A DNA stretch of 64,000 bases. Source: an uncultured Christensenella sp. Lineage in GTDB: Bacteria > Bacillota > Clostridia > Christensenellales > CAG-917. How positions within the stretch are numbered: position 1 is the first letter of the stretch; every line of letters begins with the position of its first letter. The DNA lies in NCBI GenBank assembly GCA_910578325.1, contig CAJTQT010000007.1:1-64000 (forward strand). Reading direction: 5' to 3'. Both the position numbers and the translations under genes were made by a program. Below the pieces are notes generated by a model. That model searched no databases, was not told where the DNA came from, and was given only the letters and a program-made list of their open reading frames with translations. Below are positions 56,468 to 64,000 of this stretch, piece after piece.

Positions 56468-58756
56468 TTAAGAATTTCTACGTTTGATTTTAAATTTGCC
56501 AAAAAACTTTTTTATATCTATTATGCCCTTATTTTGCAATACAATCAGCGTTATGACCACCGCCCAAATCGCAAGCACGATAAACAGAGTCCACCACCAC
56601 GAGCCGACGAGATATATCATTGTTCCGACAATGTACGACGTTGCCACCCAGAATAGTATCGTAAGACGGAAAGACTTCTTTGACGGTAATTCCGCTTTTG
56701 CGGTAGCAACGGCAGCAAAGCACGGAATTGTGAGCATATTGAATGCAATGAAACTTATGAGCGCAGGGACGGATATACCCGTCGCGCCTATCAACGCAAC
56801 CAACGAATCCACGCCTTCGAGAGCCTCGTTTGCCTCGAATCCCGCAACTATACAGGCGGCGAGAGTGCCGAATGTTGCAATGACGTTTTCTTTCGCAATA
56901 AGTCCCGTGATTGCGGCTACTGCGAACACCCAACCAGCCGCGCCCAACTGACTGCCGAAGCCGAGCGGCGTAAATATGGGCTGAATGAGTTGTCCTATGC
57001 TTGCAAGGATACTTCCGTTCATTTCCTCGTCGGGCAGATATGTCCAGTTCCAAGCAAAGTGGCTGAAGAACCATATTATAATCGTTGATACAAGGATAAT
57101 CGTAAACGCTTTTTTTACGAAGTGCTTAAGTTTATCCCACAGATGCAGCATCAGGTTTTTAAACTGAGGCGCGTGATAGGCAGGCAGTTCCATAATAAAC
57201 GGCGGAACATCGCCTTTCATAGTAGTATTACGCATCAGAATTACGGAGCAAATCGCTACAATCACGCCGAGCACGTACATTCCGTATGTAATCAAATCTC
57301 CGTATCCTATATTAGCCATAGACGCAATTCCACCCGCAACCGCAATCAGTATAGGAAGTTTTGCGCCGCAACTGAAAAACGGAATGACTCTGACGGTTGC
57401 CGTCCTTTCGTTCCGGTCAGCAAGAGTACGAGTATTTATCATAGCGGGGATGGAACATCCGAAGCCCATTATCATCGGCATAAACGCCCTACCCGACAAT
57501 CCGAACTTGCGGAAGATTCTGTCGAGAATGAACGCGACGCGCGCCATATAACCGCTGTCTTCGAGTATTGAGAAGAACAGGAACAGAAGCAGTATCTGCG
57601 GCAGGAAACTGAGCACCGAGAACAAACCTGCAAGTACACCGTCGCATATAAAGCCCGTAGCCCATTCTGCGACAGCGCCCGATTCCATTGCTCCGCGTAT
57701 AGCGTCCGTAATCGAATCGGTGGCGAGTCCCAACAAACTTTGCAGGAATACGCCGGGAGAGTTTATTCCGCCCTCGCCGAACAGACCTTCTGCAACAGTG
57801 CCTTCTAAGGATACCCAACCCTCGGGGAGTCCGAAACCTATGCCGAGTAAATTTTCAGAGAACGTAAGATGGAATATCGCAAACAGAATGACAAGAAAAA
57901 TCGGAATACCCCAAATCTTATGCGTAAGCACCTTATCCGCTTTGTCCGAGCGCGACAGTCTGCTCTTTTCCGCCGCCTTATTTCTTTCAAGTACGGAGGA
58001 ATAATTTTTGGTTATGTATTTATAACGGCTGTCCGCCACTATCGCTTCGAAATCGCTGCCGAATGTATCGTCGCTGAAAGTATTTTTAAATTCTTCCACC
58101 ATCTTAGCCGATTCAGGATGCATCGTCACTTCGATTTCGTCAAGTTCAACCAGTTTGATAGCGTGGAAAAGCGTATTATCGACTTTCTGTCCTTTGAGCG
58201 CGATTTTGCAGTCCTCTATAAGATGCATAAGTTGGGTGCCGGCAAGCACCGTCGCGCCTTCGCGCGACTGTGACGAGACCTCATAAGCGCGATTCATAAG
58301 GTTGTCGAGATTGCTTTCTTTGAGAGCGGATATACCTACGACCGGCAAACCTATCTTTTCTTCCAACTTCGCCGCGTCGATTTTATCTCCGTTCTTCTCG
58401 ACGACGTCCATCATATTGAGCGCGATAACCATAGGCACGTCGATTTCCATAATCTGAGTGGTCAGATACAGGTTTCTTTCCAGGTTTGTAGCGTCAACGA
58501 TGTTGATTATACAATCAGGCTTTTCATCAAGAATGAAATTCCTCGAAACAACTTCTTCAGGGGTATAAGGCGATAGCGAATATATACCCGGCAAGTCAAC
58601 AATGGAAATAGGTTCGGCGCATTTTTTGTACACGCCTTCTTTTTTGTCAACTGTTACGCCCGGCCAGTTTCCGACGTGTGCGGTAGATCCCGTGAGGCTG
58701 TTGAAAAGCGTGGTCTTTCCACAGTTGGGATTTCCCGCAAGCGCAAATTTTTTCAT
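56468..58756 (-). CDS. feoB: Ferrous iron transporter FeoB
   Basis: The 762-residue protein has an N-terminal G domain (GNPNCGKTT near residue 7, DLPGIYSL, and the NMMDV specificity motif) with a helical spacer (about 170-270), and a membrane core of eleven or so helices: gate regions GFGCSIPAM and FFSCGAKLPI with the conserved Cys residues thought to line the Fe2+ path. Full length. The ATG at 58756 overlaps the feoA stop region by 4 nt; eight codons upstream are open but unsupported. Confidence 0.96.
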   Translation of the reverse strand: MKKFALAGNPNCGKTTLFNSLTGSTAHVGNWPGVTVDKKEGVYKKCAEPISIVDLPGIYSLSPYTPEEVVSRNFILDEKPDCIINIVDATNLERNLYLTTQIMEIDVPMVIALNMMDVVEKNGDKIDAAKLEEKIGLPVVGISALKESNLDNLMNRAYEVSSQSREGATVLAGTQLMHLIEDCKIALKGQKVDNTLFHAIKLVELDEIEVTMHPESAKMVEEFKNTFSDDTFGSDFEAIVADSRYKYITKNYSSVLERNKAAEKSRLSRSDKADKVLTHKIWGIPIFLVILFAIFHLTFSENLLGIGFGLPEGWVSLEGTVAEGLFGEGGINSPGVFLQSLLGLATDSITDAIRGAMESGAVAEWATGFICDGVLAGLFSVLSFLPQILLLFLFFSILEDSGYMARVAFILDRIFRKFGLSGRAFMPMIMGFGCSIPAMINTRTLADRNERTATVRVIPFFSCGAKLPILIAVAGGIASMANIGYGDLITYGMYVLGVIVAICSVILMRNTTMKGDVPPFIMELPAYHAPQFKNLMLHLWDKLKHFVKKAFTIILVSTIIIWFFSHFAWNWTYLPDEEMNGSILASIGQLIQPIFTPLGFGSQLGAAGWVFAVAAITGLIAKENVIATFGTLAACIVAGFEANEALEGVDSLVALIGATGISVPALISFIAFNMLTIPCFAAVATAKAELPSKKSFRLTILFWVATSYIVGTMIYLVGSWWWTLFIVLAIWAVVITLIVLQNKGIIDIKKFFGKFKIKRRNS

Positions 58757-59085
58757 AGAGATTCCCCTCCTTTCTTGCACGTATTCTTTTCTAATTTCTT
58801 TTTAAAGAGGAAGCATTTTTTCTTCTCTGTCCGTTGAGCGGTATCCTGCTTTATATCTTCCGCTTCGCACATCACGACTTCCGCTTCGGTTTTGCGCAGA
58901 GTAAGTTCGTATCCGCGTATAGTAACTTCAAGCGGGTCGCCCAGCGGCGCTTTTTTTCTCAAAAGAACGTCGGCGTCGGGCGTAACCCCCATATCGAAGA
59001 GCCTGCGTCTGATTCTGCCGTCTCCCCCGACAGTCTTTATCACACCGGACTGCCCTATTTCGAATTCGTTCAAAGTCTTTTTCAT
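58753..59085 (-). CDS. feoA: FeoA with basic C-terminal extension
   Basis: The 110-residue SH3-like protein assists FeoB. The domain (about 1-75; IKTVGGDGRIRRRLFDMGVTPDADVLLRKKAPLGDPLEVTIRGY in parts) is normal, then about 35 residues of Lys/Glu-rich extension (TEKKKCFLFKKKLEKNTCKKGG) with two Cys, unusual for FeoA. It overlaps feoB by 4 nt. It is the second of two consecutive feoA genes. Confidence 0.92.
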   Translation of the reverse strand: MKKTLNEFEIGQSGVIKTVGGDGRIRRRLFDMGVTPDADVLLRKKAPLGDPLEVTIRGYELTLRKTEAEVVMCEAEDIKQDTAQRTEKKKCFLFKKKLEKNTCKKGGESL

Positions 59086-59098
59086 CCTGTAATCCTCC

Positions 59099-59311
59099 TT
59101 ACGCTACAAGTATTTTAGTCGCGAGATTTCTGTCGAGAGCGAGACGTCCGTCTTTAATCATACAAATCGTACTACCCCCGCTCTGCGATATAACGCTTAT
59201 CGTTGAGGAAAGAGTTATCCCCAGACTTTCAAGATGCTTTTTTGTCTTATCGTCCGTCAGTATTCTCACTACGGTCAAATCTCTTCCGATAGGTGCGACA
59301 ATCAGCGGCAT
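59099..59311 (-). CDS. feoA: FeoA-domain protein, first of two
   Basis: The 70-residue, single SH3-like FeoA domain starts MPLIVAPIGRDLTVVRI and ends DRNLATKILV. Two FeoA proteins of different length suggest a heteromeric partner set for FeoB. AAAAGGAGGG precedes the ATG. It is first in the operon, with its own strong promoter and two identical palindromes around it. Confidence 0.9.
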   Translation of the reverse strand: MPLIVAPIGRDLTVVRILTDDKTKKHLESLGITLSSTISVISQSGGSTICMIKDGRLALDRNLATKILVA

Positions 59312-59342
59312 ATGCCCTCCTTTTCACATCAATATATGCTAA

Positions 59343-59364
59343 AATGTGAAACTTATTTCATATT
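59343..59364. promoter_or_regulatory. feo operator 1, AATGTGAAA-N4-TTTCATATT
   Basis: Inverted repeat with 9-bp arms (one mismatch) covering about +2 to +24 of the predicted feo transcript start, a place where a repressor would block initiation. Confidence 0.7.
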
Positions 59365-59372
59365 TTACAAAG

Positions 59373-59401
59373 ATAATATCACTATTAAAATGCCATGTCA
59401 A
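59373..59401 (-). promoter_or_regulatory. feo operon promoter
   Basis: On the minus strand TTGACA (59396-59401), 17-nt spacer, TATTAT (59373-59378). Confidence 0.85.
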
Positions 59402-59415
59402 CCGAATTTCCGCAT

Positions 59416-59437
59416 AATGTGAAAAAAATTTCATATT
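59416..59437. promoter_or_regulatory. feo operator 2, same palindrome
   Basis: AATGTGAAA-N4-TTTCATATT again, 73 bp (about seven helical turns) from operator 1 and 14 nt upstream of the feo -35. It also lies 32 nt upstream of the tetR -35. Candidate regulators are Fur- or DtxR-type iron repressors; the motif is not a standard match to either by eye. Confidence 0.65.
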
Positions 59438-59469
59438 TGTCGTAAATTAGCCTTAGAATATTTTGTTTA

Positions 59470-59498
59470 TTGCAATAAAAGAAAAAAAGATTTATAAT
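59470..59498 (+). promoter_or_regulatory. tetR promoter
   Basis: TTGCAA (59470-59475), 17-nt spacer, TATAAT (59493-59498), about 78 nt before the start codon. Confidence 0.65.
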
Positions 59499-59576
59499 AT
59501 AAGCAATCTAAACAGTTATGACGATACTTCAAGCGCGGTTAACGCGCGACGGCATAATAAAATATAAGGACTGCTT

Positions 59577-60176
59577 ATGGGACAGGAAGTGCGCGAACCT
59601 AAACAGGAACGCTCCATAGAAAAGAAAAACCGAATCGTACGCGCCGGATACGAACTTTTTTCGGAGGCGGGATATCACAGCACCAACACTGCGCAGATAG
59701 CCAAACGCGCGGGGGTTTCCACAGGTATAGTATACGGATACTTTAAAGACAAACACGACATACTTCTCGACGTGCTTGCGATACATCTTCACAACTCATT
59801 TTCTCCCGTATTCGCTCTGATTGACGGGCTTTGCGCTCCTATCAATTACTACGCGCTTGCAAAGGACGTGTTGGATATTGCGATAAACCTGCACAAAAAA
59901 AGCGCAAAGATTCACGAAGCGTTGCACTCGCTTTCGCATTCGGACGCATCGGTAAACGCGAAGTTTATAGAAATCGAAGACAACCTGACTTTGCAGTTGT
60001 CCGACAGATTGGCGTCCCTCGGCGCCGACGCGCCCAACCTCGGGGAGCGCATTCACTTTGCTATGAATATCGTACAGTCGTTTTCACACGAATATGTGTT
60101 TGACAACCACCCATACATCGATTACGCCGCTATGCGCACAATCGTCGAAAGCACGTTAGTTGCACTGTTTATCTGA
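59577..60176 (+). CDS. TetR-family transcriptional regulator
   Basis: The 199-residue protein has an N-terminal TetR helix-turn-helix (KNRIVRAGYELFSEAGYHSTNTAQIAKRAGVSTGIVYGYFKDK, in parts; about 18-60) and an all-helical ligand/dimer domain without recognisable signature (TetR_C). Targets unknown; the next gene (3 nt away) encodes a DUF2461 protein and is likely one of them. It is divergent from the feo operon and shares its control region, but a TetR palindrome is not evident. AAGGA before the ATG. Confidence 0.88.
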   Translation: MGQEVREPKQERSIEKKNRIVRAGYELFSEAGYHSTNTAQIAKRAGVSTGIVYGYFKDKHDILLDVLAIHLHNSFSPVFALIDGLCAPINYYALAKDVLDIAINLHKKSAKIHEALHSLSHSDASVNAKFIEIEDNLTLQLSDRLASLGADAPNLGERIHFAMNIVQSFSHEYVFDNHPYIDYAAMRTIVESTLVALFI

Positions 60177-60179
60177 AAT

Positions 60180-60851
60180 ATGTTTACGCAAAGAGCACTT
60201 GATTTTTTGTATTTCAATCACAAAAACAACTCCAAAATCTGGTATCAGGATCATAAAGAGGATTACAGGGAGTTTTTAGTAAAACCTTTTGCCGAACTCG
60301 TCACCGCGCTTGCGCCCACGATGCTGTCTATTGACGCAAATTTGATAGTAGAACCGAAAATCGACAAAGCGATTTCGCGTATATATCGCGATATGCGCTA
60401 TGCTTCGGACGGATACCTGTATCGCGACAGAATGTGGTGCGTATTTCTGAGAGACAAAAAACTGTATAACGGCTTGCCAGGATATTTTTTCGAAATCTCC
60501 CCGTACGGATTCAGATACGGATGCGGATATTATCAGGCGGACGGTCGCTCGGTAAAGAATTTCAGACAACTGATACTCGACAACTCCCCCGAATACAAAG
60601 ATGCAATGGCGTGTTTTAAAGCACAGAATGTGTTTACCGTTTACGGAGAAACGCTGAAAACTTCCCGCTATCCCGACTATTCTCCCGAAGCGCAGGACTG
60701 GCTCAACCGAAAAAACGTAGGATTGATTACAGAGAGTCAGGATATCGATTTGCTTTTCTCTGAAAATCTTGCGAACGTACTTGCCGAACAGTTTCTTTCA
60801 ATCAAGCCGTTTTACGATATGCTGTTAAAAGCGGAACTGATGAAAAACTGA
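60180..60851 (+). CDS. DUF2461/TIGR02453-family protein
   Basis: The 223-residue protein matches the family by its start LDFLYFNHKNNSKIWYQDHKEDYREFLVKP, the SRIYRDMRYASDGYLYRDRMWCVF core and the GYYQADGRSVKNFRQLI segment. No function or catalytic residues are established for the family. It begins 3 nt after the TetR stop, so it is translationally coupled to a regulator. A terminator follows. Confidence 0.87.
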   Translation: MFTQRALDFLYFNHKNNSKIWYQDHKEDYREFLVKPFAELVTALAPTMLSIDANLIVEPKIDKAISRIYRDMRYASDGYLYRDRMWCVFLRDKKLYNGLPGYFFEISPYGFRYGCGYYQADGRSVKNFRQLILDNSPEYKDAMACFKAQNVFTVYGETLKTSRYPDYSPEAQDWLNRKNVGLITESQDIDLLFSENLANVLAEQFLSIKPFYDMLLKAELMKN

Positions 60852-60867
60852 ATAAATAGGATACAAA

Positions 60868-60889
60868 AAAAGCGGATTTATCCGCTTTT
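60868..60889. terminator. Terminator between DUF2461 and DUF4037 genes
   Basis: Stem AAAAGCGGA / TCCGCTTTT with a 4-nt loop; T- and A-rich flanks on both sides suit convergent genes. Confidence 0.85.
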
Positions 60890-60916
60890 ATTTTTTAGTT
60901 CATATTCACGTTAACC

Positions 60917-61852
60917 TCAACCCAACAATATATGCATATTGCGAAGTTCCGCGCTCTTTATCTTCTTCTGCACGGCGAATCCGAAAGGTTCGAGATAACT
61001 GCCCCTGCAATCGGCAAGCCCCTGTCTTTTTATTTCGTTTGCAACGGCAAGCGAAATATCCTCTACAATTTCACGCTTCACGCCGCGCCCCGCCGCGTCG
61101 TTTTCGGCGGTCAGCAAAAATTCGAGAGGAGCGGTCATTTCAGACAGAATATCCAGCGTTCGCATCGCCTTAAAAGACCATTTATAATAAGGGCAGTGCT
61201 TCTTATTCAGCAAAAATATCATCTCGCAGGCAACGCGCACAAAATCGCACAGCGCAAGCATAGCCGCGCCATCTTCCCCGTGCGCTAAACAGCGCGGATA
61301 ATTGTATTGCCCCGTCTGCGCCATACGCACCGCACAGGACGCGATTTTTTTCAGACGTACATCCTCGGGCATACCTTGCAAAATCTGTTTGCGTATACGG
61401 CTGAATTCTCCCAAATCGTCGCGGAACACCTCTCCGTTGGTTGCTTCCGCAAAGAACGCGCTTTCCGTATACAGCCAGTCTCTGAGCGTTGCAGGCGCGC
61501 CGTCGCACCCGGTATATCTGCGATAAAAGTCGCCTATAATGCTGACGCCCTGAGAATTTGCGCCGCTAACGCTACTGTGCGGAGACTTCTCTCCTCCGTA
61601 TTCCGCTTTGAGTTTATCGTACGCTCGCGTAAGCCTGAATCCTATTTTCTCCTCGTCTTCTTTTGTAAGCCACAGACAAAATCCCGTTTCGAAATCGTGG
61701 TCGCGGGAAATGCCGTCGTCAAAACCGAAGCACTCCGAACCGTGCCCCGCCAGACCTACGGCAATCCTGTTTTCATAATCGGGGAACTCTCGCGCAATCA
61801 TCTGAGCGCCGCACTCCGCGTAAAATTTTCTCGCTTCTTCAAGCCCTTTCAT
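60917..61852 (-). CDS. DUF4037 nucleotidyltransferase-like protein
   Basis: The 311-residue protein has the nucleotidyltransferase signature-like GHGSECFGFDDGISRDHDFE (about 34-53; GS-x-D...D pattern) and a helical C-terminal half with a CPYYKWSFKAMRTL segment. DUF4037 is placed in the polymerase-beta-like superfamily; its substrate is unknown. GGAG lies 5 nt before the ATG. It lies 36 nt after a TPR-protein gene on the same strand; the TPR and DUF4037 genes are probably co-expressed. Confidence 0.85.
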   Translation of the reverse strand: MKGLEEARKFYAECGAQMIAREFPDYENRIAVGLAGHGSECFGFDDGISRDHDFETGFCLWLTKEDEEKIGFRLTRAYDKLKAEYGGEKSPHSSVSGANSQGVSIIGDFYRRYTGCDGAPATLRDWLYTESAFFAEATNGEVFRDDLGEFSRIRKQILQGMPEDVRLKKIASCAVRMAQTGQYNYPRCLAHGEDGAAMLALCDFVRVACEMIFLLNKKHCPYYKWSFKAMRTLDILSEMTAPLEFLLTAENDAAGRGVKREIVEDISLAVANEIKRQGLADCRGSYLEPFGFAVQKKIKSAELRNMHILLG

Positions 61853-61888
61853 AGCCGCTCCGTTATTCCTGTATCAAACCTACGCCGC

Positions 61889-62680
61889 TTATGACTTTGC
61901 GAATATTTCACGGGCGCGCTCTTCGAGTTCCTGCTTCTGCAAAAAATATCCGAAGAACCCGAAAGCAGTGGCGCATTTGCGGCATATCATTGCATAATTT
62001 CCGTCACGCGGAAGAGTTTTGTCTTCAAGACAGTTATACGCAAGGTCCAGAAGTCTGTCAGTCTCTTCGTCCGCGTTCGCTCCGACAACCGCCGCTTCAT
62101 CGTAAACGGTCTGAGCAAGATTGACGTATGATACTGCCAGTTCGCCGAATCCACCCTTGTTTTTTAGCAAATCAATCGCCTTGTTATAGAATATCCGCGC
62201 CTCTTTATAACGTCCGAGTTCGCTCAGCGCAGCGGCATAGTTGTTGTATAATCCGGCAAGACGGAAATCGTCGGAGGGCAGAAGTTTTTCATAAACTTCC
62301 TTTGCTTTTCCGTAATATAGCAGGGATTCTTCCGCTCTGCCGAATGCTTTCATCGTCGTGGCGCAATTAAGATATACGGTGGCGTTTGAAACGCTGTCGC
62401 AGGTTTTGGTGCATTCGAGCAGTTGCAACGCTTCGTCCACCGCTCTGAGCCCCTTTTCCCTATCGCCCGTCGAGCGATAATAGCCTATCTCCTCGCTCAA
62501 TATTTCAAGCAATCCGCGATCATCGTTTAATGCGCGGGCTTCGCCCTCCCAGTATTCGAGAACGCGTCCCGCTTCCTGCATTTCGTCTTTTGCAAAAAGC
62601 GCGTCGAGTTTTGCAATCACGCGCATAATGGGGATTGTCCCCGTAACTTCTTTCGAACAACTGCACTTACGTTCCGTCAC
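61889..62680 (-). CDS. Tetratricopeptide-repeat protein
   Basis: The 263-residue soluble, all-helical protein has at least four TPR-like pairs (ESLLYYGKAKEVYEKLL, LAGLYNNYAAALSELGRYKEARIFYNKAIDLL, in parts). The N-terminus carries several Cys (KCSCS). It probably acts as a scaffold for protein contacts. The start is GTG at 62680 with GAGGTG upstream. Located between coaE and the DUF4037 gene; partner of the latter by position. Confidence 0.82.
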   Translation of the reverse strand: MTERKCSCSKEVTGTIPIMRVIAKLDALFAKDEMQEAGRVLEYWEGEARALNDDRGLLEILSEEIGYYRSTGDREKGLRAVDEALQLLECTKTCDSVSNATVYLNCATTMKAFGRAEESLLYYGKAKEVYEKLLPSDDFRLAGLYNNYAAALSELGRYKEARIFYNKAIDLLKNKGGFGELAVSYVNLAQTVYDEAAVVGANADEETDRLLDLAYNCLEDKTLPRDGNYAMICRKCATAFGFFGYFLQKQELEERAREIFAKS

Positions 62681-62691
62681 AGTACACCTCT

Positions 62692-63288
62692 TTATCTTTT
62701 TCGATCTCCTACGTCTAAGCCTGCGCTTAACCCGTCGGTTAACTCTTTCAATACTTGCGTCGCACGTCTTTTCAGGCTTTGCAGACTTCCGCTGTTTTTT
62801 ATGACAACGGCAGCCGACTTGCCGAGAACGACGGGTTTGACCTGCGCCCTGATACGGGCCATTGCCTGCCTGACTGTCATTCCGCGTTTTCTAAGCCTCT
62901 TCAACCGCGTCAGAAACGGAGTATCCACAAACACCGTTGCTTCGAAGAAACCGTTTTCGCACTCCTTTGGCAAAAGCGGCATTTCTACTATCAAAGGGCT
63001 TGCCTTTTCGCATTCTATCCGCTTTAAAATGCGCGGATGCGCAAGCGCGTTTAACTTTCTCAACGCTTCCCCGTCCGAGAATACGATCTGCGCGAGCGCA
63101 AACCTGTCCACCTTGCCGTCTTTTACTACAGACGGAAAAATCTCGGAAACTTTAACTGCATATTCGGGGGTTTCAAGCAACTCGGAATTGATTTCGTCCG
63201 CGCTTAGACAGGCAAACCCCATTTGCCTCGCTGTTTTAAGCACTTCACTCTTTCCCGAGCCTATTCCGCCGACAATCGCTATTCTCAT
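62692..63288 (-). CDS. coaE: Dephospho-CoA kinase
   Basis: The 198-residue kinase makes CoA from dephospho-CoA and ATP. P-loop GGIGSGKSEVL (about 7-17), CLSADEINSELLE (substrate Asp), the HPRI and LLPKECENG segments and the FVDTPFLTRLKRLRKR lid are present. Normal length. polA ends 20 nt upstream on the same strand; polA-coaE is a common Firmicute order. Confidence 0.94.
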   Translation of the reverse strand: MRIAIVGGIGSGKSEVLKTARQMGFACLSADEINSELLETPEYAVKVSEIFPSVVKDGKVDRFALAQIVFSDGEALRKLNALAHPRILKRIECEKASPLIVEMPLLPKECENGFFEATVFVDTPFLTRLKRLRKRGMTVRQAMARIRAQVKPVVLGKSAAVVIKNSGSLQSLKRRATQVLKELTDGLSAGLDVGDRKR

Positions 63289-63308
63289 AAATTCAGATTC
63301 TATACGCG

Positions 63309-64000
63309 TTATTTAAGCGCGCCCCAGTCCTCCGCAAACCCCGCTTTTGCAACAAGCGGAACTTTGAGGCTGTACGCGTTTTCCATTTCTTCTGTAATGA
63401 TATTCATAACTTCATCAAGTTCGTCGCGGGCGGTGTCGATAATGAGTTCGTCGTGAATTTGCAAAATCATTTTTGATTTTTTGTCTTTGAGTCTCTTTTC
63501 GACGCCGAGCATCGCAAGTTTGATTATATCCGCCGCCGAACCTTGAAGAGGCGTGTTCATCGCCATACGTTCCGCCGCCGAGCGCACGGGATAACTCGAA
63601 GCGTGTAAATCGGACAGATTGCGTCTTCTCGACAAAAGCGTCAGCGCATATCCCCGCTCTTTCGCCTCGCTCACACACCCGTCCATATACGCCCGCACGC
63701 GCGGGTGCATATTGAAATAGTTGGAGATAAATTCTCTCGCCTTGTACTGCGGAATCGAAAGGTTTTCCGCAAGTCCGAATCCGCTTATCCCGTAAATTAT
63801 GCCGAAGTTTACAGCCTTAGCGTCCCGTCTCTGCTGCGACGTCACCTGCTCTAACGGAATGCCGAGTATCTGCGACGCGGTGATTGCGTGAATATCTTCG
63901 TCGTTGTTGAAAGCGTCTATAAGTTGTTCGTCTCCGCTCATATGCGCCATCAAACGCAATTCTATCTGCGAATAGTCCGCAGAAACAAGCACGTTGCCCT
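63309..64000 (-). CDS. polA: DNA polymerase I, C-terminal part (5' end beyond window)
   Basis: Partial: only the last 230 residues. Motif A (DYSQIELR), motif B/O-helix (RRDAKAVNFGIIYGISGFGLA) and motif C (QIHDELI) of the polymerase domain are intact, so the enzyme is catalytic. It should extend upstream to the 5'-nuclease domain. Replicates short gaps and processes Okazaki fragments. The start lies outside the sequence. Confidence 0.95.
   Translation of the reverse strand, partial: GNVLVSADYSQIELRLMAHMSGDEQLIDAFNNDEDIHAITASQILGIPLEQVTSQQRRDAKAVNFGIIYGISGFGLAENLSIPQYKAREFISNYFNMHPRVRAYMDGCVSEAKERGYALTLLSRRRNLSDLHASSYPVRSAAERMAMNTPLQGSAADIIKLAMLGVEKRLKDKKSKMILQIHDELIIDTARDELDEVMNIITEEMENAYSLKVPLVAKAGFAEDWGALK

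Noticed and set aside
59343..59437. Reading the feo palindromes as CRP/FNR sites
   Set aside because: TGTGA is present but the spacing to the opposite half is 8 rather than 6 nt and the right half reads TCATA, so the fit is poor.
1..64000. CRISPR arrays, insertion sequences, prophage genes, tmRNA or rRNA
   Set aside because: I looked on both strands; no regularly spaced repeats, transposase or phage frames, or recognisable rRNA/tmRNA segments were seen.

Overview
The window reads as a chromosomal segment of a Gram-positive, low-to-mid GC Firmicute, most likely an uncultured anaerobic gut Clostridia lineage. I cannot place it more precisely from sequence alone; a Christensenellales-type relative is my guess. 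Evidence: ribosomal protein L27 has the Prp-cleaved N-terminal extension and sits in a rplU-prp-rpmA operon. There are TPP and tetrahydrofolate riboswitches, consensus sigma-A promoters with 17-nt spacers, AGGAGG ribosome-binding sites, a four-subunit 2-oxoacid:ferredoxin oxidoreductase, FeoA/FeoA/FeoB iron uptake, lipoproteins with Gram-positive lipoboxes, and BspA-type secreted proteins. I found no phage genes, insertion sequences or CRISPR arrays.

Layout. 0-8 kb: MacB/FtsX-type ABC transporter with a long structured leader, AlkD-type DNA glycosylase, low-molecular-weight phosphatase, THUMP rRNA methyltransferase, D-aminoacyl-tRNA deacylase, TcdA and a small autoregulated XRE repressor. 8-14 kb: uvrB-uvrA preceded by two small tail-anchored proteins of unknown function. 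14-16.5 kb: acyl-CoA synthetase and HU. 16.5-21.5 kb: an accessory operon of three lipoproteins followed by a secreted protein combining a papain-fold cysteine protease, BspA leucine-rich repeats, a Listeria-Bacteroides repeat and a Hint domain. 21.7-28.9 kb: P1 peptidase, alpha/beta hydrolase, thiamine pyrophosphokinase, a TPP-riboswitch-controlled ThiT fusion, MscL, a Ca2+/Na+ antiporter and a second small XRE regulator.

29-39 kb: a folate region. A THF riboswitch controls folC-folE-folP-folBK, and thyA-folA lies further on; between them are a DUF5058-type membrane protein pair, a YfcE-like phosphodiesterase and a GH2 glycosidase. 39-46 kb: flotillin, the ferredoxin-linked 2-oxoacid oxidoreductase operon, a NYN-domain protein, Ogg1 and the rplU-prp-rpmA operon. 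46-47 kb: a gene-free stretch with a 106-bp direct repeat, then tRNA-Pro(GGG) and tRNA-Leu(CAG).

47-55 kb: a 1650-residue surface protein, divergent from an OmpR-type regulator and a 7TM histidine kinase. Two 11-bp-phased repeats in the shared intergenic region suggest that this pair controls the surface protein. 55-64 kb: GNAT acetyltransferase, TSCPD protein, the feo operon with two identical palindromes flanking its promoter, TetR plus DUF2461, DUF4037 plus a TPR protein, coaE, and the 3' end of polA running off the window.

The least explained parts are the protease/Hint/lipoprotein operon (16.5-21.4 kb), the surface protein with its two-component system (47-55 kb), the tail-anchored pair ahead of uvrBA, and the DUF5058 membrane pair. 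All similarity statements are from reading the sequence; no database search was run.
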